The translations under genes and the position numbers were made by a program. A DNA stretch of 63,594 nucleotides from Priapulus caudatus (Eukaryota; Priapulida; Priapulimorpha; Priapulimorphida; Priapulidae): positions 81,540 through 145,133 of the forward strand of contig NW_014577434.1 of NCBI RefSeq assembly GCF_000485595.1. Direction: 5' to 3'. How positions within the stretch are numbered: the first letter of the stretch is position 1; the number at the start of each line of letters is the position of its first letter. Under the pieces are notes generated by a model. That model saw only the letters and a program-made list of their open reading frames with translations, searched no databases and was not told the origin of the DNA. Below, piece after piece: positions 48,892-60,346 of the stretch.

Positions 48892-49448
48892 TGCTTGTAC
48901 TCTGCCATCATGAACCCCGCCGTTAAAATCTGATTACAAGATCATATTTTTTAATTTACGTTGAAATGAAGTTGAGAGATTTAGCGCGCTGCCTCTATCA
49001 TGCACTAAATAAACAGCGATAAAAACAACATGCTATTTGCTTTGGTAGAAAGAGTAAGTATGAAATTTCTGATAGCAGATACACAACCAAATAAACCTAC
49101 TTCTCGATATCACTGCGACTCGCCTCTTGCAGGTTAAAGGGCGTATATTGGTACCTCTGTTGGAACCAGTTGGTGTTTACTCAAACTACATTCGTGTGAT
49201 AGATTCTACCACGACATTTCGGCGCTGAAACTTTACTAGACGAGTACACTGTGATATGCGTACAGCCGAGTCCGTTTGGCCTAGGCGAGTTTATGTAAAA
49301 TAACGGAGGCGTAAGCGTTCGAAATCACATGTAGCGGTTGTATCTTTGAACGTTTGCTACGTTTCTCGCAACACTAGAGAGATAGTAGAGGGGGGGGGAG
49401 GAGCTTTGAGCGCGTAAAAAACAACAAACATGTTAGCTATAATCGGCC
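48892..49448. other. No gene recognised
   Basis: Includes a G-run at about 49391-49399. No coding frame of note. Confidence 0.3.
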
Positions 49449-50467
49449 GCGGGGTAGGTAGGAATATAACAGGTGTGTAAGGGTAGAATAGTACCTAAGT
49501 ATAGGTAGGAAATATAACAGGTGTGTAAGGGTGAATTAGTACCTAAGTATAGGTAGGGAATTATAACAGCGTGTGTAAGGCTAGAAAGTAGTACCTAAGT
49601 ATGGTAGGAAATATTAACAGCTGTGTGTAAGGGCTAGAATAGTACCTAGTATTAGTAAGAATATAACAAGGTGTGTAAGGGTAGAAATAGTAGCTAAGTA
49701 ATAGCGTAGGAATATGAACAGGTGATGTAAGGGTAGATAGTACCTAATATACGCTAGCAATATAACAGGCTGTGTAAGGGTAGAATAGTACCTAGTAAGT
49801 AATTATGGTAAGGATATAACAGGTGTGTAAGGGTAGAATAGAGTACTAAGTATAGTAGCGAATATAACACGAGTGTGTAAGGGTAGATAGTACCTAAGAT
49901 TAACTCAGTAAGAATATAACAGGTGTGATAAGGTAGAAATAGTACCTAAGTATAGGTAGGAATATAAACAGGTGTGTAAGGGTTGAATCATACCTAAGTA
50001 TAGGTAGAATATAAGCAGGTGTGTAAGGTAGAATAGTAACCTAAGTATAGGTAGGAATAAACAGCGTGTGCTAAGGGTAGAATAGTACGCTAAGTATAGG
50101 TAAGTGAACTATAATACAGTGCTGTGTAAGGGTAGAATAGTACCTAAGTATAGGTAGAATACGGAAGTTAACCAGTATGTATAAGTGAAGGGTAGAATAG
50201 TACCTAAGTATAGGTAGGAATAATAACAGGTGTGGTAAGGGTAGAATAGTACCACATAAGTATTAGTAGGAATATAACAGGTGTGTAGGGTAGAATAGTA
50301 GCTAAGTATTAGGTAGAGAATATGAACCAGGTGTGTAAGGGTAGAATAGTACCTAAGTATAGGTAGGAATATAACAGGTGTGTAAGGGTAGAATAGTAGC
50401 TAAGTATAGGTAGGAATATGACAGGTGTGTAAGGGTAGAATAGTACCTAAGTATAGGTAGGAATATG
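49449..50467. repeat. 47-bp minisatellite, ~22 units
   Basis: Unit TATAGGTAGGAATATAACAG plus GTGTGTAAGGGTAGAATAGT and ACCTAAG. The last units (50340-50467) are clean, while those in the middle carry many single-base indels, which suggests consensus error. The array abuts the CpG-rich block that follows. Confidence 0.95.
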
Positions 50468-51480
50468 AAGGTAGTAGCAGCGCGGACCCGTCTACCTGCG
50501 CGCTGACGCACGTGAGGGCAAGCACGGCGGCCACGCACCGGCGGCGGGGCGTGGCCGCAGCGCAGACGACCGCCTGCCTGCTCACTTGTTGTTAGAGTCT
50601 TTGAGCGTCTGTTTGCTGCGGACTCGAGGGTCGGCGGGGGAGGCGGGACGGCGTTCAGACATGCACGGCGCCGCGCTGCGAGCTGGCTGTATAGCAGTAT
50701 AGCAGACATTGTCGCAGTTTCGCAGTTTCGCATCGATCGCGGCTAAACTGGGACTGGAAATTTTTCCTAGGTTTAAAAGCCGAATCAATACGCGCGCATC
50801 GTGCCAGCTGCGCACGCGCGGCCGCCGAACTTTGCTGTATTGCTTACTGAAGGCGCTCACATCTCGTTCTGCTTCCTTCGCTCTCTCATTGCCTCTGCTT
50901 CTCTCTCTCTCTCATTGTCTCTGCTTCTCTCTCTCCCTCTCTCCCTCTCTCTTTCTCTCGGGTTTGCGCTGTCTCGGTCCTGCTCGCCAGGCAGTTGCAC
51001 GCACGAGGATGCCCGTGTGCGATGTTTCCATAGCGCTACTAGTGACGGCTCGCGGTTTTCAGTGGTTGTGTGGTTACCCCGCGGGCGTGGTTACCTGGCA
51101 GCAGCTGTGTGTCGGCATGCGCGCTACCAGCTCCCTCTAACACCTCGCTGGTTGGGACTGTTTACATCCGCGGAAAGTGTTAGTCCGAAGTACGTTATCG
51201 CGTCAAGTGAGGTGCCCGTGCGAGCGACTTCGCCCTATAGAGCTGCTTGTCTGCCTCTGGCTGTATGTGAGTTGGTGCGAGCGCTCGTGTGTTGCAGTCG
51301 CTGTTTACAGTTGTTCGCTGACAGACGTGTCTACCTGTAGTTACATGCGGGTTGTGTACCAAGGTTTTTTTCAGCCGGCTGGCTGGGGTCCTACCCGGGA
51401 CGTACTCACACAGGCTAGTGTCCGCGCCGCACAGATACCGGTCTATGCGTGACTGTTGGTTCTACGCACGCGCACGCACG
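50468..51480 (+). promoter_or_regulatory. CpG island-like region upstream of exon D
   Basis: GC- and CpG-rich, with GC-box-like words (GGGGCGTGGCC, GGAGGCGGGAC) and a CT microsatellite at about 50900-50960. It lies 0.6-1.6 kb ahead of the long first exon D. Frames on both strands are open because stops are scarce in GC-rich DNA. I read it as a promoter and possible 5' UTR region, not as coding. Confidence 0.45.
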
Positions 51481-51923
51481 CAGTCGGTAATATAATTGTT
51501 GCGGGTTGCCGGGTTTAGAGATCGGATCAATGCCGACCGTAACAGCGGCGTCGTTAGAAGTCGCCCGCTGTATGTGGTGAGAGGGAAATCTCACACGAGA
51601 GACTCGCCGCTAGTTGTGCAGTGTGTGGAGTAGTGTGAGCAACAGCTTATAGTTACCAGCCTACGTCAGTGCGATTTCTATAAACGCATCTAACCGTCTG
51701 GAGTGATATTAATCAGATTCCGCTGCTAACTAGTTGACAGCTGTCTCCTAGCCATGCACACTACGTGATAGTTGTTGTCGAAATCTTCGGAGACGTTTCC
51801 ATAGCAGGTCGAGTGAAACATCACCGTAACTGGTTTATAGCACGAACAATAATAGCATCATCGCTATCAGCATCAACTGTGTATGACATCACCGATGCAA
51901 GCGTGACCTGTGCGCGTCATACG

Positions 51924-51958
51924 TGACGTCATTATAGCACGAACAGAGTGTGACGTCA
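51924..51958. promoter_or_regulatory. Two perfect CRE sites before exon D
   Basis: TGACGTCA at 51924 and 51951, with near-matches AGACGTCA at 51983 and TGACATCA at 51883. They lie 150-190 bp ahead of the ATG at 52112, a typical place for CREB/ATF sites. A similar cluster precedes exon B. Confidence 0.5.
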
Positions 51959-52111
51959 CTATCGCATGAGCACGCTTAGCGAGACGTCACTGTGACGACG
52001 AACGGTTGACTAGACCTCGTGATATCAAAGATTGACCCGTTAAGTGCGACATGGGACTCGGACGTGTGGCCTTCGTTATCCGAGCCATCTCGGACTGACC
52101 AGTGGGAGACG

Positions 52112-52772
52112 ATGGACTGGCAGAATTCCCTGCGTGGGCTGGACAAGCCCAAGGAGCGGCCGCCTCGACACTCGCCCCGGCCCGGCAGCAGCTCTGGTGA
52201 CGCGCCGATAACCAAGACAACCCGCAGCCGGCATCCGAGCAGCGCCAGCGATGCTAGCGGCCGCAGTGACGTCACCAGTCCCACCTCCCCGCACCGTCAC
52301 CCCCGCCTCCCCCTCAGCCATGCCACCACCCCCACCACGTCCCGCACTCACTCGCACCTCCATCATGGAGCCGCATCCACTCAACACCCTCACTCGCACC
52401 CTCCTGCCTCCACCAAGCTCCATCCTCACTCGCGTCTTCCGCTGTCCGACCACGGGCTCGCACGCCACCCACACGTCCACACGGAGCTGGGATCGCTGCG
52501 CGGTCCGGCCGAGCCGCTGCATCAGCAGCACATCCACGGCATGCCGTGGCACATGGCACAGCGGGCGCAGGACATCGGGGTGGGGCAGCCACAGCCTCAC
52601 CACCACCACCACCACCACCACCACGCGGCGGCGGCGGCGGGGGAGTACAGGCTCGGGCCTGGGGAGGAGGTGAACGTGCGTGCGACGTTCCGGCGCTGCG
52701 ATTGCCTGCACTGCCAGGGCCTCGTCGAAGAGAAACCGCGTATAGTCGACCTACGCTTTAGCAGACTCACAG
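52112..52772 (+). CDS. First exon D: His/Pro/Ser-rich N-terminus of a nesprin-1-like protein
   Basis: The frame is open from after a TGA at 52007-52009. The first ATG (52112) gives 220 codons before a phase-1 end at CTCACAG and donor GTATAC. Residues 1-150 are Ser/Pro/His/Arg-rich and probably disordered. His9 lies at 163-171, then Ala5. The end, RCDCLHC...[12 protein letters not shown], leads directly into the Glu of the CH exon. The Cys cluster (C-x-C-x-x-C) is unusual for a nesprin N-terminus. A start upstream of 52112 is possible if an unseen exon joins near 52019. Antisense frames at 52076-52711 are shadows. Confidence 0.6.
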
Positions 52773-52795
52773 GTATACACACACGCACACACACT

Positions 52796-52826
<31 letters not shown>

Positions 52827-52965
52827 GCGCGCACACACACCCGCGCGCACACCCACACCCACGCACACGCACTCACAGACACACACACGCACGCGCGCAC
52901 ACCCACACACACGCACACACATACGTACGCGCTCACACGCATACACACGCACGAGCGCACGGTAA
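52773..52965. repeat. (CA/CGCA)n microsatellite at the exon D donor
   Basis: CACACGCA-type repeats begin within four bases of the splice donor and extend about 190 bp. Alternating purine-pyrimidine DNA this close to a 5' splice site could affect splicing or polymerase passage. Confidence 0.9.
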
Positions 52966-54190
52966 GAAGCTAACAAGATATGCTATAGTTATACTGCAAA
53001 ACTATACGCTAAGCGAATTAACCAAACTTCAGTTTAACTCCGCGGACAAGATGGATGGCTATGCTGGCCATTTCGACCTAGAAGTGTAGAAGAAATACTT
53101 CGTAAATCTTCCAACCCGCATTACCACGATGGTTGCGTCGACCGTACAGTAGCCAATGTTGCTATTAGTATGGCTAGTACGTGAGCTAGCTATTTGGGCT
53201 AAATCTATTAACGTTGTTAACCATAATTGCTCGATTATGTGAAGGTAGCCATTAATGCTAAATTTGTTAACTGTGACAATTAACTCAGATAAGGAAGTTT
53301 AATTCACCACTCGTGGAGCCTGCAAAAACAGCTACCTTTATTACGACCATGTACTCGTTAAAGATTCCAATTGATATAGAGAAAGGAAAGACAAGGTGGA
53401 AATGCCAGAGGGCATTAATTATAACTGTAATTTTGATTAATCAGATCAATCAAGCAGACGACGAGCATCTGGCGAGATTCATGAATAAATAAAACACGGC
53501 GGCATTCCTGCAGATATCGCTGAGTGGCCGCGTTCTATTAGAAAGCTCATTAGCAATGAGAATCATCGTAACTGTGGCTTGCTAACAAGTATCACGGCTG
53601 TCTGTTGTCGGGTTGCATCATTCTTCCCCGAGTGTGCAGAGTTGTGGCGTTCGCACACATACCTATGAATGGGGACCCGTGTGAGTGCTTGTTTTCCTAT
53701 GAATCAACAATTCTGTTGCTTCTAAGTCTAGACATTTCATTGCTGGGGCTAGGTTTTTCGGTTTCATGCGTTTGCTCGTGGCTCAAGATTTAAAAGATAA
53801 ATGGTTATGTATTTATCGCCATAATTTGCACAGTGGGTAGATAACACCATAATATATTTATGGAAGGGGAGAGTGTGACGAAGGGCCGCCAGTTAACCAG
53901 TTGAGCACGCTTGCCTCGTGCGACACAGACGTGAGGAATGCTCACATTTATAACATGAAATCGCTGTACATTACACGCCGACAAAACACACGCTGACCCA
54001 TTGATGAGCAGTGCGTGCGCGGCAGGGTGCCTGTCCCAGGGCATGTGAGAAGTTCGCACGCTTGGTCGGACACACGAACCATCGCCTCCCAGCAGCAGGT
54101 TTTGATAAGTGAAGAGGGGGACGAGTATTAACAGTAATGGTGTCTAGAATGCGGAATCTTGCTTGTTCACATTCACTGGCACACATTCGT
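52966..54190. other. Intron of the nesprin gene
   Basis: No exon recognised. Ordinary mixed sequence. Confidence 0.4.
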
Positions 54191-54193
54191 GCA

Positions 54194-54240
54194 TGACGTA
54201 TCATCGTGACGTATCATCGTGACGTATCATCGTGGCGTAT
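54194..54240. repeat. 13-bp tandem repeat with TGACGTA
   Basis: TGACGTATCATCG three times in tandem, then a diverged fourth. Each copy holds a CRE-like TGACGTA. Could be a regulatory cluster or simple repetition. Confidence 0.6.
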
Positions 54241-54510
54241 CGACGTCGTTTCATCCATTAGCCACATCACTATTAGTGTTGATAAGAACCTATTACAGGT
54301 GGCTCTGTATTGTAATATATATATATATATATATATATACGCATACATTTCCCGATTGCCAAGATGTATAATTTCCACGCAAATAATTATTAGCAGTCCT
54401 GGGTTCATAATGAGTGGTAGCTCTTAAGCGATATAATAAGAATATATAAGAAGTATAAGAGCATATAAGAAGTATTAGAACCATGCCCTAACATCGCTAG
54501 TGTCCAAGCA

Positions 54511-54560
54511 ATCTAAAGCAATCTAAAGCAATCTAAAGCAATCTAAAGCAATCTAAAGCA
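54511..54560. repeat. 10-bp repeat (ATCTAAAGCA)x5
   Basis: Five perfect units, preceded by a partial AAGCA. No function seen. Confidence 0.95.
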
Positions 54561-54791
54561 AAGCGTGAAGGTGGGAATCAATATACATTGTCTCCGGGCA
54601 CTTGGTGGAAGTTATTGCGTGTCTTACGTGGTGTAGGATCAACCATCAACCATGTATGGCATGTAATGGCATGCTGCTGGGCGCGTGCGCCACGTATCGA
54701 TTGCAATGCTAACGTTTTAAAAGCCACGCCTTTCCTCTGCCTTCGGGCAGTCGCTACGGAATCGGCAAGCAAATGGGTTAAAATGGAACTC

Positions 54792-55002
54792 GTAATATAT
54801 ATAACAGGGTTAATTGTTACTCAACCGTGAATTTTGGAAACGTACCGTTTACGTTTCGCCTCCTGACAGGAGGCTTTCTCAAAGCTAACTGATGATTATC
54901 AGTTTTGACCACCAGATGGTCAAAGTCAGGAGGCGAAACGTAAGCGGTACGTTTCCAATCTTCACGGCTGAGTAACAATTAACCCTGTTATATATATATT
55001 AC
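54792..55002. mobile_element. Foldback/MITE with ~75-bp arms
   Basis: The left arm GTAATATATATAACAGGGTT through TTTACGTTTCGCCTCCTGAC is matched in complement by GTCAGGAGGCGAAACGTAAG to the end. The loop holds a smaller ACTGATGATTATCAGT palindrome. Superfamily unknown. Confidence 0.75.
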
Positions 55003-55122
55003 TATTAGTTTACCAACTGAATGAACTTATTTAATGAGGAACTCGTAATATTACGCAGCGCAAAATAATCACACACGTTGGCTGAGTCATCTGCTTCTAA
55101 GTGAATAGTATATATATACTAC

Positions 55123-55161
55123 CAGGAGTTAATAAAGATAATTTGTCTTTATTAACTCCTG
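55123..55161. mobile_element. CARRAG palindrome
   Basis: CAGGAGTTAATAAAGA and its exact complement enclose TAATTTG. Flanks ATACTAC and ACACTAC agree in six of seven bases. Confidence 0.75.
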
Positions 55162-55725
55162 ACACTACCTATAAACTATATAACACACCACCGTGACAAT
55201 TTGTCAGTGAAGTTGTTGCCTATTCAAATACAAACCGAATCAGTTTGCACGAACTATATTTAGATTTGGTACGTTAGACCCTGTGATATATGTCAATGTT
55301 AGTTTATGAACTCGATCTATAGATGACTCGTAATTTCACAAGGAGCTTTGCGGTGCTGGGCCTAGCAGTTTGGTATCATCAAGGTATCATATATGATCTA
55401 GTTTGATATTTTATAGTCGATAGGCTACTGAGCTGCAGGATTATGAATGTCGCAGGGAATATTAGCTCAGTGGAAAATACTCAGAGCTTCGGGTCGATGG
55501 ATTCGGACTTCAATTCTATCCCTGTCACAGCTGACTGAAACAAGGCAATTTTTCACTATTTGCTCCAATTTACGTTACCTGTAGAAATGGGTACAAATAG
55601 ATCGCATAAAACGATACCTAGCATCCTGCATTGCAAGAGAGCAGCGAGTTTGACATAATCTGCATTTCCAGGAAGGTGGTTATCCGTGGTAAAATAACAA
55701 AGGTAATGGCAGCAGTTGTTGTTGC

Positions 55726-55756
<31 letters not shown>

Positions 55757-56333
55757 GATGCTGCTGCTGATGTTGATGATGATGTTGATGTTTCTGATAA
55801 TGATAACGATGACGATGACTACAACAATGACTATGAAGATGCCGATCAATAATGATAATTTGATCACAGGTCTGAGAATCAATCAGTGTCAGGCTGTAGA
55901 CCATCCATCTTGCTGTGCACTGCACATTTATATGCTATAAAATACTCGTGTGAGTGGCGGATGGAACCATTCATTTCAACTAATCCTTTTCCTCGCCGAT
56001 CAAAGGTTGATGTTGTTTTTGATGTGATATGGCCTGCCACTCTCTTGCCGTTGATATCATGTCTGACAGGCGTCGCATTTCTAAAGCTTTGATGCGTGTC
56101 AGCAGAAACCACGCCAGTCGCTTAATTAGGACTTGATGAGAAATTACTTAACTAGCCCAGAAAAACGAGATTTTAAAGATTTATGTGTGACATTAATTAA
56201 TTACATTAAATTACTGTATGAAATTGAGAGGCTGGGAGAACTATCGAAATACTTCATCTTGAAATGATTTTTTGACTAAAATTTTGATTTTTGAGATTTA
56301 TTGATTAACGATTATTATCAGTGGTCATAATAT
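55162..56333. other. Intron; tRNA-like word and (GTT)n/(GAT)n microsatellite
   Basis: GGGAATATTAGCTCAGTGG at 55456 has a good Pol III A-box, but the B-box (ACTTCAATTCT at 55508) is poor and the arms do not fold well, so it may be a SINE remnant. A GTT repeat followed by GAT repeats runs from about 55717 to 55850 and keeps frames open on both strands. No exon recognised. Confidence 0.4.
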
Positions 56334-56402
56334 CAGGAGTGTATAATATAGATTATATATATTAGATTATCTATATTAGATTATCTATATTATGCACGTC
56401 TG
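56334..56402. mobile_element. CARRAG palindrome, 69 bp
   Basis: CAGGAGTGTATAATATAGA at the left is matched by CTATATTATGCACGTCTG at the right. TTAGATTATCTATA repeats fill the middle. Flanked by a perfect 7-bp repeat ATAATAT (56327-56333, 56403-56409). Confidence 0.75.
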
Positions 56403-56952
56403 ATAATATGTATGTAAGGAAAGATGCGCACTGTGGACACTTGTATAGAATTAGGATATATTACAACAATTAAGTGACAAGGACGTTGAGAATAGAAAAA
56501 TAAGCATCACAGTTGTTTAACATTTAGAACAAGTGTAGTCAGACATTTTTTTTAAGATAATATGTAGCATTCTAATGGATGGGTTCCTGGTTTGCAATGC
56601 GATAGTGGTAGACGTCGAGTAGAAACAGCTAGACAGTAGTGTGTGCTCAAGAATTACAGTGATGTATGTGTTTGCAGGTTCAAGTCTATAGGTAAACTGT
56701 ATGAAAATATTGGGTGAATCATAAGTGCCTCGATACCAAACACAGATAGAGGAGTTTGTTCACGTGATTGTGTTAATCTATCTAAGAAAATTAAGCATTT
56801 TTTATTATCGTGCTATAATTCTTTTAATATTAATAACTTGTACGGTGATTTGTTATTCAATAACGATTATACAATGTAATGAACACAATGCTACTCGTTA
56901 ATGTATATATATATAGGGTTGCTTTACATTATGCAACTTTTTGTGTTAACAG

Positions 56953-57014
56953 AGCAACAGGAACGTGTACAGAAGAAGACTTTCACTAACTGGATCAACT
57001 CCTATTTAGCCCAG
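56953..57014 (+). CDS. Nesprin-1-like exon 2: start of CH domain 1
   Basis: The acceptor is TTAACAG after a T-rich run, the donor CAG before GTGAGG, and the length 62 nt. The leading AG completes a Glu codon from a phase-1 first exon. It encodes QQERVQKKTFTNWINSYLAQ, the first helix and first actin-binding site of a type-1 CH domain. Q-K-K-T-F-T-x-W is shared by nesprin, plectin, dystonin, beta-spectrin and dystrophin. The exon has the same size and break point as in vertebrate SYNE1. The exact family is decided by the following exons. Confidence 0.9.
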
Positions 57015-57816
57015 GTGAGGACAGATAATTAATTACTTAATTTTCGTGATGGGTATTAATTTTTGATTACTCTAAAAATGTAATATTTCATTTCATCATA
57101 ATCACGAACGCTTAGAAAAGATTCCCTTGTGTCTGTGCTAAGTTTATGATCTTTGTGATTTTCCGTGTGATTAACTCATGATTGGGTTATTTGTTAATTG
57201 TTTTGTTTTTTAATAACTTTCATAGCAGTGTTGATACACATGGCACTCACCTCCTGTATATTAAATATTGAAGTCATGTTAGGCTCTTGTTTTTCAACAG
57301 CACGTCATGTGCATTAGCAATTATTAAATGCAGACTTTATTACTGGCAGTTGGTTTTCATGTTTCGTGATGTGCTATTGAGAAGGGCTTGCACATATAAA
57401 CTCAAGTGTTGTGACAACCAGTTTGAGATTTGATCGATGAGTTTTTTTTCTGCAAGTGATTGTGAAAAGTATCTAATGTTCTTACTTTTTTTGTGGTGCT
57501 TTGTAATACGTATAGCTTCGTTCACCCAATGAGTTTAACTTGAACATGAGACTAATTTCAATATCTGCTAAAGAAACTTGACACCATAGATATGTGTCTC
57601 ATTGGATCTTGGCGGGGGGAGTTGAGACCGCCAGCTTTAAAAATGCATGCACTCGGGTTTAACTAGCTAGCCCAGGATCCATGGTCTAGCACTGCCGATG
57701 TGCGGTGTTACAGTGCAGTTGTAAGAAGTAAGGCAATAAAACATCTCCCTGCCGGTTGGATGTGAATTATTGATAGCAGTGGTCCTCAGCGGAAAAACAA
57801 CGGCGGCCACAACCAA
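57015..57816. other. Intron
   Basis: Between exon 2 and the foldback element. AT-rich, nothing else recognised. Confidence 0.5.
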
Positions 57817-57824
57817 CCCGGACG

Positions 57825-58093
57825 TCATGCTCGGGCTGATAGGGTCTATGTCTCCCTGGGTACTGCCGGGACGTACCCTGGACTGGGTACGGTCCGGTAT
57901 GCCGGAACGTACCCTGGACTGGGTACGGTCCGGTATGCCGGAACGTACGTAGGCGACTCCCTAGCTCGTTAGTGGAGTAGGCGAGGGACGCTGCGCATAT
58001 TTAGATAGTACCAGGGTACGTTCCGGTATACCGGACCGTACCCAGGGTACGTTCCGGCAGTACCCTGGGAGACATAGACCCTGGCAGCCATGC
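57825..58093. mobile_element. Large foldback with internal 36-bp repeats
   Basis: The left arm CATGCTCGGGCTGATAGGGTCTATGTCTCCC and on is matched in complement near 58093. Inside, GGACTGGGTACGGTCCGGTA with CCGGAACGTACC repeats. The arms are rich in GTACGGTCCGGTA palindromes. About 270 bp, no coding capacity. Confidence 0.75.
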
Positions 58094-58099
58094 TCGGTG

Positions 58100-59124
58100 A
58101 GGTGCTTCTCACGTACGTGCGCCTTCTTCTACATGAGTGCCGTGAGGACATTGTGGCACAGATGCTGCCACCGATGTGCACCCTCCATTACCTCATCAGA
58201 TAACAGCCTCAACGTAATCTTACTCTGCTAGACGCACCTGTGTTTGTTGATACTTTAATTTCATACTTTTACTGCATTAATCTCGAGGGAAACAACCGCG
58301 CAACAAGTCGACTGTCGTCATAGGTTTCTGCGTAACTGCCATGTTTAGAGAATGACTAGTCAGTATATGGACTGCGATTAATTGAAATGTGCTTGATTTA
58401 TGGTGTAGCAGTGAATTAACCAACTGATAGTTTTCTGCACTTGTAAGAAGTGCTTGATTGCTCCGTGTATGTTGCATCACGGTAAAATCTGTCTGCATCT
58501 TATTAGGAAGAGTAATAATTGCTAGGCTATCATTTATCAAAGTAATTGATTCATTCATAAAATTATCAAGGGTGAATAAAAGTCATTAAACTGATTAACC
58601 TTTGCGATTATGCTGTGATACTTTAGAGTGGTAATATATAAAAACATGAAAAATGCATTTGTACGATAGTAATCACCCAATCGAGAAACTGCTAATTCAC
58701 AGCTCTATTCGTCATTCTAAAAAAGCCATTCCACGTCAAATAACCCAAACGCTAAGTAAAAACCTGCAGTTGTTACGTATCTGTTGTTTGTAATTATTCA
58801 GGCAGTTGGTAATGCAAGCATAACACTATAGTTGTTCGCCCCCTTAGAGAGTTCCTGCTGAAGTTGGTCAGCGGCCTCACTAAATATTGCATTTCGCATG
58901 CTTGCATGCTTCAGAGCGCAGTAATGCGAGAGTGCCGATGATCGTGGATGGTTCCACGGCAATTATACAGGCCACCATAACATTTACAATGTATTTGGGA
59001 GCATGCGCGGCCCCGCTACATGGGTATACCATTAATGAATCTGGATGGGAAGAAAGAGTGAAAGCCCGCGTGGCCTCGACATGTCTGATGTTCTTTTGTT
59101 TTGTTTTTCGGGGGTCGCTCGCAG
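58100..59124. other. Intron, second part
   Basis: No exon or RNA recognised. Frames here are short and the acceptor for exon 3 follows at 59124. Confidence 0.45.
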
Positions 59125-59220
59125 CATGACCCGCCTCTGCGTGTCAACGAGCTGTATGTTGACATTGCTGATGGAACCAGACTTCTGGCCCTCCTCGAGG
59201 TGCTCTCCGGAGAAAAACTG
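59125..59220 (+). CDS. Nesprin-1-like exon 3: CH domain 1, middle
   Basis: Acceptor CTCGCAG, donor GTAAGT, 96 nt, both borders in phase 0. It encodes 32 residues beginning HDPPLRVNELYVDIADG and ending LLEVLSGEKL. The PP-x-x-V-x-x-L start and LLALLEVLSG core match nesprin-1 better than spectrin or plectin, where the region reads more like ITDLYTDLRDG. Exon length and breaks match the vertebrate gene. The chain continues in frame from exon 2. Confidence 0.92.
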
Positions 59221-60262
59221 GTAAGTGACGTCACGCCTTTGGTCGTCACCTTTAGTGACCTTTGTTGACCTCTGTTTTGTACAAATTTTGTCACCTTCAT
59301 TGGTATTCCTGCTCTCTGAATCCGCCACGTGTTGGCCCTCGTGTGCATTTGCTCGTGTGAAGGGAGGCAGTGTACAGTTGTATTGTGGCGCGTGGTGCTG
59401 ACGTTCCTGCGGTCTATGGACCGTGTACACCGCACGCGCAATAAGTTTCCTCTCACTGAGCGGTGTCTTGGAGGTCATTATTTATTAACAAGCGTAGCGT
59501 ATCGCACCAGTGCACAAGCGGCAATTGGGAAAATCGCGCAGGTGCAAAAACGAAACTGGTCGACTCTGTGAAATTAGCTCACAGCCCTGACTTGCCGGCC
59601 ATTAATGTTACAGTGTGTTTCAGCCAGGTTGTGTAAGCTCCATCACTAGAGTATCGTGTAGGGGCACTGCCAAAACCCAATTCGCTCTGACATCCCTGTT
59701 TAATTATTACCTAGACATTTTTGAATATTTTATATCGAACATCGACATGAACTTAAGAAAGGCACTAGCGGTCAATTTACGATGATTTAATCGTTCGATC
59801 TTACACGTTTCTTTTCCTGTATTTTTTTGCATGTAGTTCCCATATAGTTTGTATGTGAAACGTTTGTGGCTTCGTTCAACTTCTAATTAAGTCTGTATCC
59901 AGGGAAAGTGCCTGAAATACACATTGATGCATGTTAAATTTTACTTGATTGTGGCTTACCTAACAATGCCTGCTCATATATTGTAGTATAGGCATCTTTT
60001 ACAATGTTTCTATGGGGTATATGTATACATATTTATGTGAATATATGCGTTTTAGTTACAATTATACATTGTGCAACTGGAAGCATGTCATTTTCAACCT
60101 GCAGTACTTCTCCCCTATCAGGTTATCACCAGCAGGTTTAGCATTTGATATTTATTATTAACTGGATTTACCCGCATTGAAACGCATGTCGGATCTTTCA
60201 AATGAAATTATTGTCGCGGTTTCTGTAGATTTTTGTACGGTTGTGATGTTGCGTTGTTGCAG
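59221..60262. other. Intron
   Basis: About 1.0 kb with no other feature. Antisense frames at 59016-59478 overlap exon 3 and are shadows. Confidence 0.6.
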
Positions 60263-60346
60263 CCTGGGGAGAGAGGCAGAAGGCTGCGGAGACTCCATTA
60301 CATGAGCAACATCAGCAATGCTCTAAAGTTCCTAGAAAGCAGGAAG
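60263..60346 (+). CDS. Nesprin-1-like exon 4: CH domain 1, third part
   Basis: Acceptor TTGCAG, donor GTGCGT, 84 nt, phase 0 on both sides. It encodes 28 residues beginning PGERGRRLRRLHYMSNI and ending ALKFLESRK. G-R-R-x-x-R-x-H and N-x-x-x-A-L-x-F-L are CH signatures. The RR doublet and ALKFLE-x-RK ending favour nesprin-1. The next expected exon, coding a VKLVNI/DGRP/LGLIWTIIL-type stretch, is not in the remaining 3.2 kb, so the gene continues beyond the window. Confidence 0.92.

Noticed and set aside
49449-50467. 47-bp repeats considered as a CRISPR array
   Set aside because: Whole-unit tandem repeat without spacers, with indel noise.
52076-52711. 211-codon minus-strand frame
   Set aside because: Shadow of the GC-rich exon D. 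The plus strand has the phase-matched donor and joins the CH domain.
55456-55523. tRNA gene candidate with a good A-box
   Set aside because: Poor B-box and arms that do not pair; at best a SINE remnant.
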